DNA of 64,000 nucleotides from Perca fluviatilis. Lineage: Eukaryota; Chordata; Actinopteri; Perciformes; Percidae. The notes below the pieces were generated by a model. It made no database searches. It worked only from the letters and a program-made list of their open reading frames with translations, and was not told the origin of the DNA. Made by a program: the position numbers and the translations under genes. Positions within the stretch are counted from its first letter, which is position 1. Each line of letters starts with the position of its first letter. This document shows, piece by piece, positions 46,251 through 56,769 of this stretch. Location: the NCBI RefSeq assembly GCF_010015445.1, contig NC_053116.1, forward strand, positions 27,676,785-27,740,784, in the 5' to 3' direction.

Positions 46251-49200
46251 AATGTGAACAAACCAGCCTCTTCACCTGGAAGGTCTGGGCTACAACTGCA
46301 ATATGAGCCCTCCTGAAGTGCCCTTGAGCAAGACACTGAATCCCTGCTAGCTGCAGGCGTGCTGCTTTGTAGAGAAAAAAAGGACAGCTCTCAAGAGTTC
46401 GAAACTCCAAACCTATCACTGAATGTGCCAAGAGACAGTAGTCATACACACACTTGTCACTTTTTTTCAGATTCTACAGGCTGTATTTAAAACGTTTAAG
46501 AGAAAGGAGATGTGACAAACTAGATAGACTAGACTTATTGTCATGTCAAATCAGCCACAGATACATGTGAAACCTGCACTGAAGTTTTTTTTGTCTTTGC
46601 ACATTATGTTTTTACATTTACTTTGTCAGTCTTTTGTTATGTGGAAATTATTTTGTAAATTGAAGGCCTATTGTACTTATTGTAGTTTTTCTTTCTGTTA
46701 AGTAGATGTGTTGGGTTAAAGGGCCATCTTACCAAAAAAAGAAAAAGAAAGGAAACAAACATAAAACATGCTGTCAACAGATTTCACAAAGATTATTTTT
46801 TCAGTAGTAAGTAGATCCAATGAAAAATGTTGACAGTGAGGTGTGTACATTATCCAAGGTAACTGGAACATGTTTTTTGGAAAGATATGTTGCTGTAATT
46901 TTTCAATGAGCACCACAGATAGAATTCCATTCACCTTTATTGTATTGGGGTGGCAGCAGAAAGGTCTGAGACATATGTATTTGGTAATTTTTTTCAGTAG
47001 TTAGTTGAGAATCATAATATCTAAATGAAATTTCAGACAAAAGGGAATATATGTCAACTTTGGCCTTCAAATGTTGCATATTGTCAAAAACATCCATTAC
47101 ATTGTGGACTCCATCACAAATGATACTAATGTCTTCAGTTCAAAAGACCCATCTGCTGAACTTCAGCTCTCTAGCATCCTCTGCCTGAGTTCTGGTAAAA
47201 CCATGCTATAGTCAACAGAAAGAAAAGCACAGGTGTAAATAATAAAATGAATGATGGCTAAACTCCATTTAGCTTCTTCAGTTTCAGGGTCCTGGTATTG
47301 TGCATGTTAGCTCACTGTCACAGCTTACTAGGACACTAAAACAGAGCCATGGTTAATGTTATTAGTAACACCGGCGCTTTTCCTGTTGTGAAAAAAGGCC
47401 CATTAGTCTCACCAATATGCAAGTAAAGCTCCTTCAACTATTATTGTGGTTAAAATGTAAATAAATAAATGCAGTATCTGTTCATTCAAAGGACATACCT
47501 TTAAATTCAGAAATCACAGAACTTCAGTCCATAACAGGCAACCTGCATATATGTCTATCATTTTTGTTAAGTCATTGTTGTTTATATCTGCTTCTTTCCC
47601 ATCTACACCCTTCAGTGCTCCTTGAGGCAGTATGCTGCAAAAAAATAAATAAATAAAAGACAGAAACTTTGTTTTTGCAGCTCATGTAAATTTATTTTTC
47701 ATTAAAATATACACTCAAGACAAAGGGTATCTAAATCATTTTTTTAGTTACAGAAAGAGATCATATCTACACAGGTGCATCTGATTGTACAACAGAAAAT
47801 GAATTTAATACATTTATATTATTAACAGTGACATTTCCTCCCATCTCAAGGATTCTTTTGCTCCTCAAAAATCTACCAAGACTGCCAAAAGGTCCACTCT
47901 GGACATTTACCTTCATCTGCAAAAGAGCATTTATATCTTTATAGCCACGGACATGTTTGAGTAAACGTCAGCATAATCAAGATAACCAGTATAATTATAT
48001 CCTTTAATGTAAGCTTTTTAAAGATGCTCCCCTTCCTCTTTAATGTTCTTCCCGACAATTTTAACAAACCTTTGCCAACAAGGTTGAAAGTGACAAGGAG
48101 ACAAAGAGCAGATTTTACACAGAATGCTATCTGAGCTTTTTGTGAAGCCAATAACATGATCTTTTCCCATAGAGGTGAAAACACATTAACAGGTGCAGAG
48201 CCGCATGTAGAGACAGTTCAACAATGCAGAGCCAAGATTAAAATGTGTAATTATTTGCTTGCAGTATTGCTCGGATAACGTTTTGTAGGTGAAACATCCC
48301 AAAATCCACCAAATGACATGTTGGCTGCTATCAGTAATAGGTAAACGTACAAGTTGGTAAATCTAGTACGCGTACAATAATTTACAACAAGGCTACCCAC
48401 CAGTGCAATGACAGACGTACCACAGTCTCTTCACTTAATCAAGTATAATGCTCCATGAGAGAAAATGGCTTTAGGTTGGTAAAGTAACTAAGCCTAGCCA
48501 CACTGTAGTCTTTCAGTGGCTTTTATCATCGAGTAAATTAATAAATACTCACTTCAATGAAACGTGATATGCGTCCACGTTAGTTCACATGCTTTCTTTC
48601 AAAAAAGAAGCCTTTGTCCCGACTCCAGCGATGTTTCCTAGATTTAATCCTCCAAACTTTGTGTCCAATCTTTTCAATGTTGAAGAAAACAAAAGCTCGG
48701 ACATGCTGCACAGAAATTTAACTGTTGTTTCTTTGTGTACAATCAGAAGCATGCCATAACAGATTTGAATTTAATTTACAGGATCCCCCCCTCCCCCCAA
48801 GAATCAGATGCGAATGAAGTCAGTGCAGAATAAATGCAGAGTTATGTTCCAAATAAAGGTATCCACCGCCAAAACCTAAAATGTATTGTTATGGTTGAAC
48901 ATTGGCTGCTATTACTGTAAATGGATTCAAAATGTGTTTTGCAACTGAGCTATTCTAATAAATTAGACCATTTCTTTAAATTGGCTGAATCAAAACTGAA
49001 ATTACACAACCCAATTAATGACACTGAGCAGTCTGTTAGCTACTCGGATGCCTGGAAATTAAATTAGATTTTCAATGACTTGAGAAAATGTTTTAGGTTG
49101 GCTAAATGTATCAGTCTTGCATGGAGTGTTTTTACTTTTGATGACATTTAAAAGTCAAATCAGGACCTAAAGCTTTTCAAATATTTAAAGCCACTGTGAA

Positions 49201-49989
49201 GGCTACACAAGATATTTTATTGTATAGTTATGTGCTCCAAAACATCTTGGACTGCATTGACACAGAGGAGGAAGGTGAGGTTTTAGGACACGTGGCTAGT
49301 AGTAGCTTTAAATTAGAGAAGCAGATCTGTGATTTAAAAGGTTGCCAGTTAATTGATTAACAGTCTGAGAGAATCTGAGTAGAAAAGGTAAAACACTTCC
49401 ATTACCTCTGACAGTGCCTCTTGAGTGTAAACTCAAGCAACATTTGAGCTTAATCTCCAAATGCTCCAGTGGGGCTGTTTAGTGGCCACCAGTGGGGAAA
49501 AAATCTGGCTGTACCGGTCAGTTCCCACTGACACAGAGTAGCAGTTTTGGAAAAGCAAGCATGATGAGAAAACTAAATAAATAAACATTAAAAAAGACAG
49601 ACAGGCAGGCAGACACGCTGCTCCCCTCCCCTCTTTGCTGCATAAAATTAAAAAATAGACTTTCTGTTCCTGTGCAAAAGTCACTTTCTTCTGAGCAGTT
49701 CATACCGGCCTCTTCATCAGCAAAAAGAGAGCCAGAGAGAGAAACATCGCCCCCATGTGGGGAGGAAAGGTTAGTGCAATCTGAACAAAGCAGGCTGGAC
49801 GGATTATGACACACTATGCCTCCGCAGACTGTAAAGTTGAAAAAGAGGGTATCTTCCCACACACATCATCAAGGATCTGTTTTCATGTGTGTGCTCATGT
49901 GTTTGTGTGGCACTTGACCAAGTGTCTCCAAAACGGGTTAATTTGTGAGATTTTGTTTCACGACAACTTCATTATAGGAAGTTAGGTTA

Positions 49990-50024
<35 letters not shown>

Positions 50025-50233
50025 AAAAAAGATGAGAAAGGTCAGCCCCGAGAGCAAATCAAGCGCAATTCAGTTGAACTCTCATAACACAAACATGGTC
50101 ATCTTCAAATGATGAACAAGCGGAGGGACTATGAGCGCCAATCATCCAGCATGCCTAGTAGCAATGGTTCCAGGAATCCAGAGGTGCACTTAATCTTCGC
50201 TGCAGTGTGTGTTCTACCTGCAGAAAGGTGGGC
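46251..50233. other. Intergenic space between convergent genes, including both 3'UTRs
   Basis: Candidate polyadenylation signals: AATAAA at 47241 on plus for the hyaluronidase-like gene, and at 49216-49221 on minus for borcs6. A 29-nt poly(A) is at 49994-50022. No other coding region recognised. Confidence 0.55.
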
Positions 50234-50286
50234 TTACTTGCAGACGGCCTCGTTCAGGATGTGCTTGATGTTGGAGGTGGGGTTTA
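50234..50286 (-). repeat. Diverged tandem copy of the last borcs6 codons beyond the stop
   Basis: 50284-50333 (codons IKRTLDALETICK plus stop) and 50234-50273 (reading IKHILNEAVCK plus stop) align along their length with a 6-nt gap. Both also share a few bases after the stop (CCCACCT). The unit offset is 50 bp. This looks like an old local duplication now in the 3'UTR. Confidence 0.6.
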
Positions 50287-50409
50287 CTTGCAGATCGTCT
50301 CCAGAGCGTCCAGGGTGCGTTTGATGTCACGGATCTGTGCAGCCAGGGTGTGTATGGGCTGCATGGAACGATCTAACTCCTCGCAGCGAGCCATCAGTGT
50401 GTACATGCC
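50284..50409 (-). CDS. borcs6: borcs6 terminal coding exon (residues 412-452)
   Basis: Acceptor CTCCCACAG; GMYTLMARCEELDRSMQPIH through RDIKRTLDALETICK, stop TAA at 50284-50286. It is the end of the predicted helical BORC-assembly domain. A diverged copy of the last codons lies just beyond the stop. The nearest AATAAA on this strand is at 49216-49221, giving a 3'UTR of about 1.1 kb if used. Confidence 0.94.
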   Translation of the reverse strand, partial: GMYTLMARCEELDRSMQPIHTLAAQIRDIKRTLDALETICK

Positions 50410-53400
50410 CTGTGGGAGCAAAAATACAATGCTTTAATACACACCTCAGCCTCAGTTTACAAGTTGTAAAATACATTATTCATGAAAAATCTAATTATTA
50501 TGATAGGATATCCAACAAACAAAAGGTCATATATGTGTCCAAGAGTATGTAGAAAAGACAGCACAATTCAATGGGACAGGCTGAAAGTACAGGATCAGCT
50601 ATGATTAATCTGTAACCCGTTTTGTAGTGAAAGTTTATAACTCTTCGTTTTAAAATTTTTTTGATTTCCTACATTTCACAAAATTACCATCAAGAAAGAC
50701 AGACAGACAGACAGACACAGACACACACACACTCACACCTTTATACTCATGTCCACAGACTCTCCCAGGCTGTCCACTGAGTCTCTGTAGGTCTGGATGT
50801 AGCCCACACTCAGAGCTGTCATCTGAAAGAATAGAAAGATGGACAGAGAGATCAAACAATAACACAAACAGGTACGGCTGAGAAATATACAGTGTGTGAG
50901 TGTGACAGACAATGAAGCTGTACATACTGAGTACCATGAACTGACAGAGTTTCAGACTCACATTCTGGATGGTTCCATTGAGGCTCCGCATCATCATCTC
51001 CACACTGTGCGCCACGTCCTGGGTGTGTCTCTGAAGATCCAAAAGAACAGCAGGATCAATGGGAGGGATGTCCGCTGGTCTCCGTGACAACCCCCGGCTT
51101 CTGTAGATGGGACCTGAACAGTCCGCTGGTAAGAAATAATTATAAAATGAGATGGATAATATACACAGATAGGGCTGCAACTAATGTTTATTTTCCATTG
51201 ATTAGTCTATAAATAGTATAATCTATAAAACCTTTTAAATACTTCCCACATTCAAAGAACCCATTTTATTAAAACACCCAAATAATGATTTAAACATTAA
51301 TATTTTTGCTTCATTTCATTGTCAAAACTGTTGATTACTTTTCTGTCTGACTAAAAAATTCTTTATACCACAAACAGGCACATGTGTGCAAGCTAAAAAT
51401 GACTACCTCAAAGAAATTGCGTTTAAGAAAAAAATAGCCAAAACGACACACAAATTATACACAAGAGTAACTATTCCCCATTTGAAAAAATCTCTTACAA
51501 AAAGACAGCCAGCATAAATTTTAACAAATTATGGCACTTAATAAAAAAAGAACATAATTTGAAAAATTATGTGGCTAGTGGACCAAAAAAAAAAAAAAGG
51601 AGGTTTCCATCTCTGAAAATGATTCCTGTCAGGCTGCAGCAGGACCTCCGTTATAAATCCCTCCAGTCCAAACAACGTCTGAGTCATCCATCCTAATTGA
51701 ATCAGCAGGTAGAAGGAATGAGCTGCCACAGAGGCCTTATTGACTGTGTCCCTGTGTTTAAATTGAATGGCCAGTTTAGCTGACGCTCGAATCCAGAGGG
51801 TTTTTCTCTGCGAGTAGGGCAGCGGTTCAGTGTCTTTCTCCTGGAAAATTCCGTTTCCATTTCTGTGGGGTTGAATCTCTGTCGCTCATTAAAACGCACA
51901 CTGAGGCTAATTTAACCAGCAAGGACAACGTGACATCATGACTTTGCGTGAACATACATGCCACTTTCTAAAGCCAAGTGGCGTGTTATCTGTACGCATT
52001 TTGAGCTATCCGCATGTATGTCTACGCCGTGTACAGCGGACGGGTTGGGTTTAGGAAAAGAAGAACGGGACAGTTGGGTTTAGGAAACGTGACACGCGGG
52101 ACACGATCCCTGGTCTCCTGGTTGTTTGACCCATCCACCACCCCGACCAACCTCCCTATGCGGATTTTCGGGCTTTCATACTACTCGCTACCGTAATCGC
52201 TCTTAATGCTACGTCATCTTCTTATTGAGAATCGTGCTGTGATCACGAAACATGCTTCCCATGGAAATACATTAGTTTAAAAAACGTGAAATTTCGCTGG
52301 GAAAAAAATGAACAGAAGTTCTTTTTTCAGGAGAACTTGGCATAAATTGAAATGCAATCGGAAGGTAATCTAAGTCAATGGAGGCCAAACGGCGTTGATA
52401 AACACGCTAAAAAGCAATTATGCGTCTTGATAACATGCCAAAATGGCATACGAATTGGCGTGTCATACATATGCCACTTATTGAGATCAGTCTGGCAAGG
52501 AACAAGTAGGAAGATGGTGAGAGCAAGGGCAAAGTGAGTGTTCGTCACAATTTAATTATTCGATCTTAAAAATCTCCAAGAGAGGACTCTAAAAACGATA
52601 AAGCTGGTTGGAATTCAATGAACAAACCTGAGATTTACGTGTCTGACAGAAGGATTCTCTAACCAAGAGTCCACCTTTTTACGTCCTTCAAATTGTACCG
52701 CACTATACAGAACAACGAGCTGCTTTTAAAAACTATCATTATAATGTAGCATTACTCAAACAGTGGTTCTCAACCCAGCTCAGTCTAAAACTAAAACCTG
52801 AAGAACAGGAGAAAGACTCAGACTGTTTGAGTACAAACATGGCACCAGATAACCTGTCAAACTAGTTGCAACATTTTTCTTCTTTTTTTTATGCCAATAT
52901 ATCTTATGTATTAGTTTCACATTTGCCTCTCCCTTATTCTTGAATCTATTCAGCCAGCACATCAAATAATAATGATGAACTGAAGCCTTAATGATAAACT
53001 TACATATACTGTATCAAATGTAATCATGTTTTCAGAGCTCTCGCATGCCATCATGAACCAAGAAAGGGGTTGGTGTAAAAACTCCTGCAAATATCCACAT
53101 CAATCAAGTTAAATTATGCTACAAATAAAGGTTGATGATGATGATACTGTATGATCAATACAAATTGTGAAATGAAATGAATAAAAAATAAAACATATGA
53201 GTCTTAAATCACTAAATTAAGTACAATTTGCCCAGACCAGTGTAACTTGACAAAGCTGCTGCATTGTGACCATGATTTAAGCAAGCATCACTCGGTTTAT
53301 CATAGGACAACAGACACAGCAATTCATTTGCTTAAGATAGTGCATCCATTCTCCATTCACACATTACTACTTGAGCAAATGTACGCATAAATGATGAGCA

Positions 53401-55598
53401 GTGGCTGCCTGGGCCTGTTAGCCTCTGCAGGGAAAGATGAATCTGACCACATGTCAGACACCCTGCACTGCAGTTTCAGCACCACTGCCTGTAAAAATGC
53501 TATTAACCTGCAGAAATGCCATGTCCTACACCTCCATCTGCAGAGGAGGAAAATACAAACAGTTCATCAGTTAGAGCTTCCTGACCCTCAAATATAACGC
53601 AGTTATGAAAGCAACCTACATGGATGCACTACGCACAATCCTCTGCATCGGTACATACACTGTATGCACACATTTCTTCTGCACAAGTCAAATGCAACAC
53701 AACAAAAACACACAAATACGTAAACGCATTCATATACTGTACATAAAATACATTCCCACTCTGATGCAAACAAAAATACTTCTCTGTGCGCACACAGAGT
53801 TCTGAATCATCTCCACTTAAGGACTACATTTATGTTCACTGTTGAAATCTAAAAGGAGCACTTCTCCTAATTGAGTTATGAATGAAATTAAGAAAATTCA
53901 CTTTATTTGTTTAAATAAAATCTTTGCTTCAGCTCCATACTCACAGTCACTGCAGTCCAGACTGGGCTTGGAGCTCATCTTAATTTTCTGCTCCAGGTTC
54001 TTGGTGATGAAGTGAGTCAGGTCACCTTCTTGGCTGACCGTCCCCTCTAGCTCCAAAGCCGAGGAGATCGTGGCCCGTCTGCCCTCTGACTGGCCACCTC
54101 TGCCCCCTCCCCGGGCCCCTGAACCACCTGTGAACAATACGCAAACATCAGCTGAATAAAGCTGAAAATGATTCCCAGTAATTACTGACTTATTTAAAGA
54201 TCAAAGCCCTACTTAATAAAATTACAATTGTCACTATTTTTCTGTTCATTTATTGCTTTACTGAAATACATTGTATGTGTACTTCTTAGTAGAAGTAAAG
54301 AGCTGAGGATTGAGCCAAACTGCAGTAAACATAAACTCAAAACCTGTTTGACAGATATCTACCTCCACACGCTTGGCTGATTTCATCCAGGCTCTTGCTG
54401 TCCTGCATCCCCCGGACGTTGCGTACCCAGACCTGGGCCATGACGTGGGGGGGGCAGAGGATGTCCTCGGAGGGAAGAAGTGGAGGTGGAGGAGAGGAAG
54501 AGGACGAGGTGCTGGGACCAGGAGCTGAGGAGGAGTAGTGTCGTGAAGACTAAAACGTATGTGAGGAGGTGAACAGAGAATGGAGTAGAGGAGGAAATGA
54601 AGAAGAGACGTTAAATGACTGCTTATTAAATCACACTGACAAATCATTATGAAACCAGCCCAAGAGCTACAAATTTTTCTTGCAGTTTACAGTCCATCAG
54701 ATCACTTCTCTTTAATGGACAGCTTCTTGTCTCAGTCTCAAATTCAGCCATTTGTAAAAAATACTATCAACTTTGATGTTACAGTACTGCTGTAGTTGGT
54801 CAACGTGTAAGCACACTGGAGTCTCAGCATTTAGTCCTGATGGCTCTACAACATTTACCTTAGTTCAGATTGTGCTCATCTGTTCACTGTTATTCTTTCT
54901 TAATCCCATGATGCACTCCACTCTCTCTGGTACACATAGTTTAATAAAGATTCTAATCTAATCTAATCCTACAGTGCACTCACCTCTGTTCTCCCTCCTG
55001 CACGCTGTTTAATCCACTTTTTTTCATTTTTCTCATCGTCCTCCTCATCCTGTTTCTCCTTCTCTCCATCTTCCTCCTCGTCTCGGCTGTCAGTGTCTCC
55101 ATCTGCAGTCTCTGTATCGGTCTGCTGCCTGTCTGTAGTGGCAGGGCCTCCTCGCTGAGATGACTCTTTGGAGTTTGCTTGCTGTGCTGGGTCCCAAAGC
55201 AGAGCTGCACCAGGAGGCTCAACCGTGTTAGAGGCCTCATGAATGTCTGTGTCTCTGGAGCCTGATTCTGTGTCTTCTGAGTCTCCGGTGCATGTGGCAG
55301 CAGGAAGGGAGGGGTCTGTCACATGAGAGTTGTGTGACGATAAACTAGATGTTCTCCCATTATTGCACATCTCTGTGTCCAAGCGGCCTTCGCCATCGTA
55401 AACTCGGTTTTCCACATCTACGTGGTTCTCTGTGTATCCAAGGGCCCTCTCCTCTGATGTCTCCCTATGACAGGGCACTCTGCTCCCCCCATATTTCACA
55501 GAGACAGGAATGTGAGGGCCGTTCTCTGAAGAGATGGGTGTCACAACCCCGTTAGCTGTTTCTGGCACTTCTGTGCCAATCACAGGGGAGAGACTCAT
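50284..55598 (-). CDS. borcs6: BLOC-1-related complex subunit 6 (BORCS6, lyspersin); six coding exons
   Basis: Exons in coding order: 55598-54984, 54549-54363, 54127-53945, 51125-50962, 50822-50739, 50409-50284; all GT-AG; 452 aa. BORCS6 is a subunit of BORC, a complex on the cytosolic face of lysosomes that recruits ARL8 and, through it, kinesin for outward lysosome movement. Recognition rests on GRRATISS-LELEGTVS-GDLTHFI (about 283-308), IPPIDP (about 347), ALSVGYIQTYRDSVDSLGES followed by VDMSIKGMYTLMARCEELDR, and the end RDIKRTLDALETICK, all close to the mammalian protein. The N-terminal half is low-complexity and acidic (Asp/Glu/Lys run about 165-195), as expected of a poorly conserved tail. 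At 452 aa it is longer than the human protein (about 357 aa), mainly at the N-terminus. ATG 55598 follows an in-frame-compatible 5'UTR acceptor. Confidence 0.95.
50694..50737. repeat. (GACA)n/(CA)n microsatellite at the borcs6 exon 5 donor
   Basis: GACAGACAGACAGACA followed by CACACACACA; on the coding strand it begins within the first bases of the intron. Confidence 0.92.
50739..50822 (-). CDS. borcs6: borcs6 coding exon 5 (residues 384-411)
   Basis: 28 codons, MTALSVGYIQTYRDSVDSLG then ESVDMSIK, nearly identical to the mammalian segment. Acceptor TTTCAG. The donor AAG/GTGTGAG runs straight into a GT/GTCT microsatellite. Confidence 0.94.
50962..51125 (-). CDS. borcs6: borcs6 coding exon 4 (residues 329-383)
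   Basis: Acceptor TTACCAG; the first two bases complete a Ser codon. Encodes DIPPIDPAVLLDLQRHTQDV and SVEMMMRSLNGTIQN, the start of the helical C-terminal domain; donor AAT/GTGAGT. Confidence 0.93.
51940..52480 (-). repeat. Dispersed repeat with tRNA-like core
   Basis: In borcs6 intron 3. Contains GGAGACCAGGGATCGTGTCC on the minus strand (52096-52118 on plus), shared with the copy near 29.2 kb, two GTTGGGTTTAGGAAA units, and related AAGTGGCGTGTTA / TTGGCGTGTCATA blocks near the two edges. Probably a composite of a SINE and a flanking element. Confidence 0.45.
53945..54127 (-). CDS. borcs6: borcs6 coding exon 3 (residues 268-328)
   Basis: Joins in phase 1 after TTCACAG. Gly-rich start, then the most conserved N-terminal motif GRRATISSALELEGTVS and GDLTHFITKNLEQKIKM; ends GACT/GTGAGT. 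Confidence 0.93.
54363..54549 (-). CDS. borcs6: borcs6 coding exon 2 (residues 206-267)
   Basis: Starts SSRHYSSSAPG after a TTTTAG acceptor, runs through a Ser- then Pro-rich stretch to MQDSKSLDEISQACG, and ends GGAG/GTAGAT. The SKSLDEISQACGG segment matches the S/R-SLDxLSEACGG motif of mammalian BORCS6. A longer open frame over the same bases in another phase is a shadow. Confidence 0.9.
54984..55598 (-). CDS. borcs6: borcs6 coding exon 1 (residues 1-205)
   Basis: Open from ATG 55598 to an ACAGAG/GTGAGT donor. Encodes the divergent, Ser/Thr/Asp/Glu-rich N-terminal region with no recognisable domain and a highly charged Glu/Asp/Lys run near its end. A CTCCAG acceptor just upstream (exon edge 55612, a CAGCAG tandem acceptor) places the start codon near the beginning of this exon. 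Confidence 0.85.
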
Positions 55599-56662
55599 CC
55601 CTCCACCTGCTGCTGGAGAAAGGAGAGAATGAAAGAGGTTTTCAAATCCATATTTAATCTATAATTCATTTTGAGTGTTCTACCATATGTCAAAAGGGAT
55701 TTACAATGTACCACTGCTATCTAGGGCTGGGCATTAAGCATAGCAGACCAGTGTCAATAAGATATCTGATCTGCAACCGATACCTTTCTTTGGGGAATAT
55801 AAACATGTTTAACCCCTTTTTATTTACTGGATGCATCAGCAGTAAAAGAAAGGACTTCACTATAATAAAATATAGTCTGATCAGGAACTATCTGACAGTT
55901 TTCATCATTCATTACTCATTAGTTGTGAGTTTCAGTACCCAGCCATTGTGTTTATGTTTGATCAAGTAAATTACATGTATGCAAAATAAAAGGTTAAAAA
56001 AAAGCATAAAAAAGCAGTCCTGCTCACTGGTTCACAACATTGCCACGGGTTTATTCTCAGATATCCAGAGATCTTAACCTTATGTGTGTCAAAGTGAAGA
56101 CTGTGACTCATTATACGCCTTTGTATCCTAATATTTTCATCGTGGACAAGACTATTGCATCATAACAGCAGCTGTTGTATGGGACAGCTGTTCCACTTAA
56201 ATGCTGCAATGTTCAGTTAAGTGTAAAATGACGTCATATTAGCTTTCTTAGCTTAGTATTAGCTTTTACACTAAACTAACTGTTAACACTAGCTTGCATT
56301 CCCTAAGACAAACAACGCCCGTGGAGGTTGAACGGAAGTCCATGGACTACGTTGCATAACAGACAAACAGGAACAAAGAAAGGAGAAGTCATAAATGACT
56401 GCCTGTCAGCGTTGAGGAAGTTGATGTATTGCTGCCATTAGCCGCCTAGCTAGCTCGCTGTTAACGATAATGTTGTTGAATGTTAGCGCAGCACGGCTTA
56501 CGTTAGCTGTCCAGGCCTTTAAATCACAATGCTTTCACAGCTCGTCTTTTATTGTCTCACACTGTTACTCGACAAAGGGCAATTTATTGTAAAATCAACG
56601 TATCTATTGATAAGGTCATACCACAGTGCTACAAAGCTTAATTTAATGAAGAAAACACTCAC

Positions 56663-56760
56663 CACTGTAGTTCCTGTTCAGAAAAATGTAAGCAGCAACC
56701 GAGTCCGATAGGAAAACCCTTCCCCACGAATCTCAACAGAATAGTTCCGCATTGCTAAAA
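56663..56760 (-). promoter_or_regulatory. borcs6: Probable non-coding first exon and promoter side of borcs6
   Basis: On the minus strand AACTACAGTG/GTGAGTG gives a strong donor at 56663/56662, in the right place to join the 5'UTR acceptor at 55612. The upstream limit (about 56760) is a guess. No TATA box is obvious. Confidence 0.4.
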
Positions 56761-56769
56761 TAAAATTGT

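Noticed and set aside
54258..54647. 129-codon minus frame
   Set aside because: Wrong phase over borcs6 exon 2; the correct phase gives the conserved SKSLDEISQACGG.
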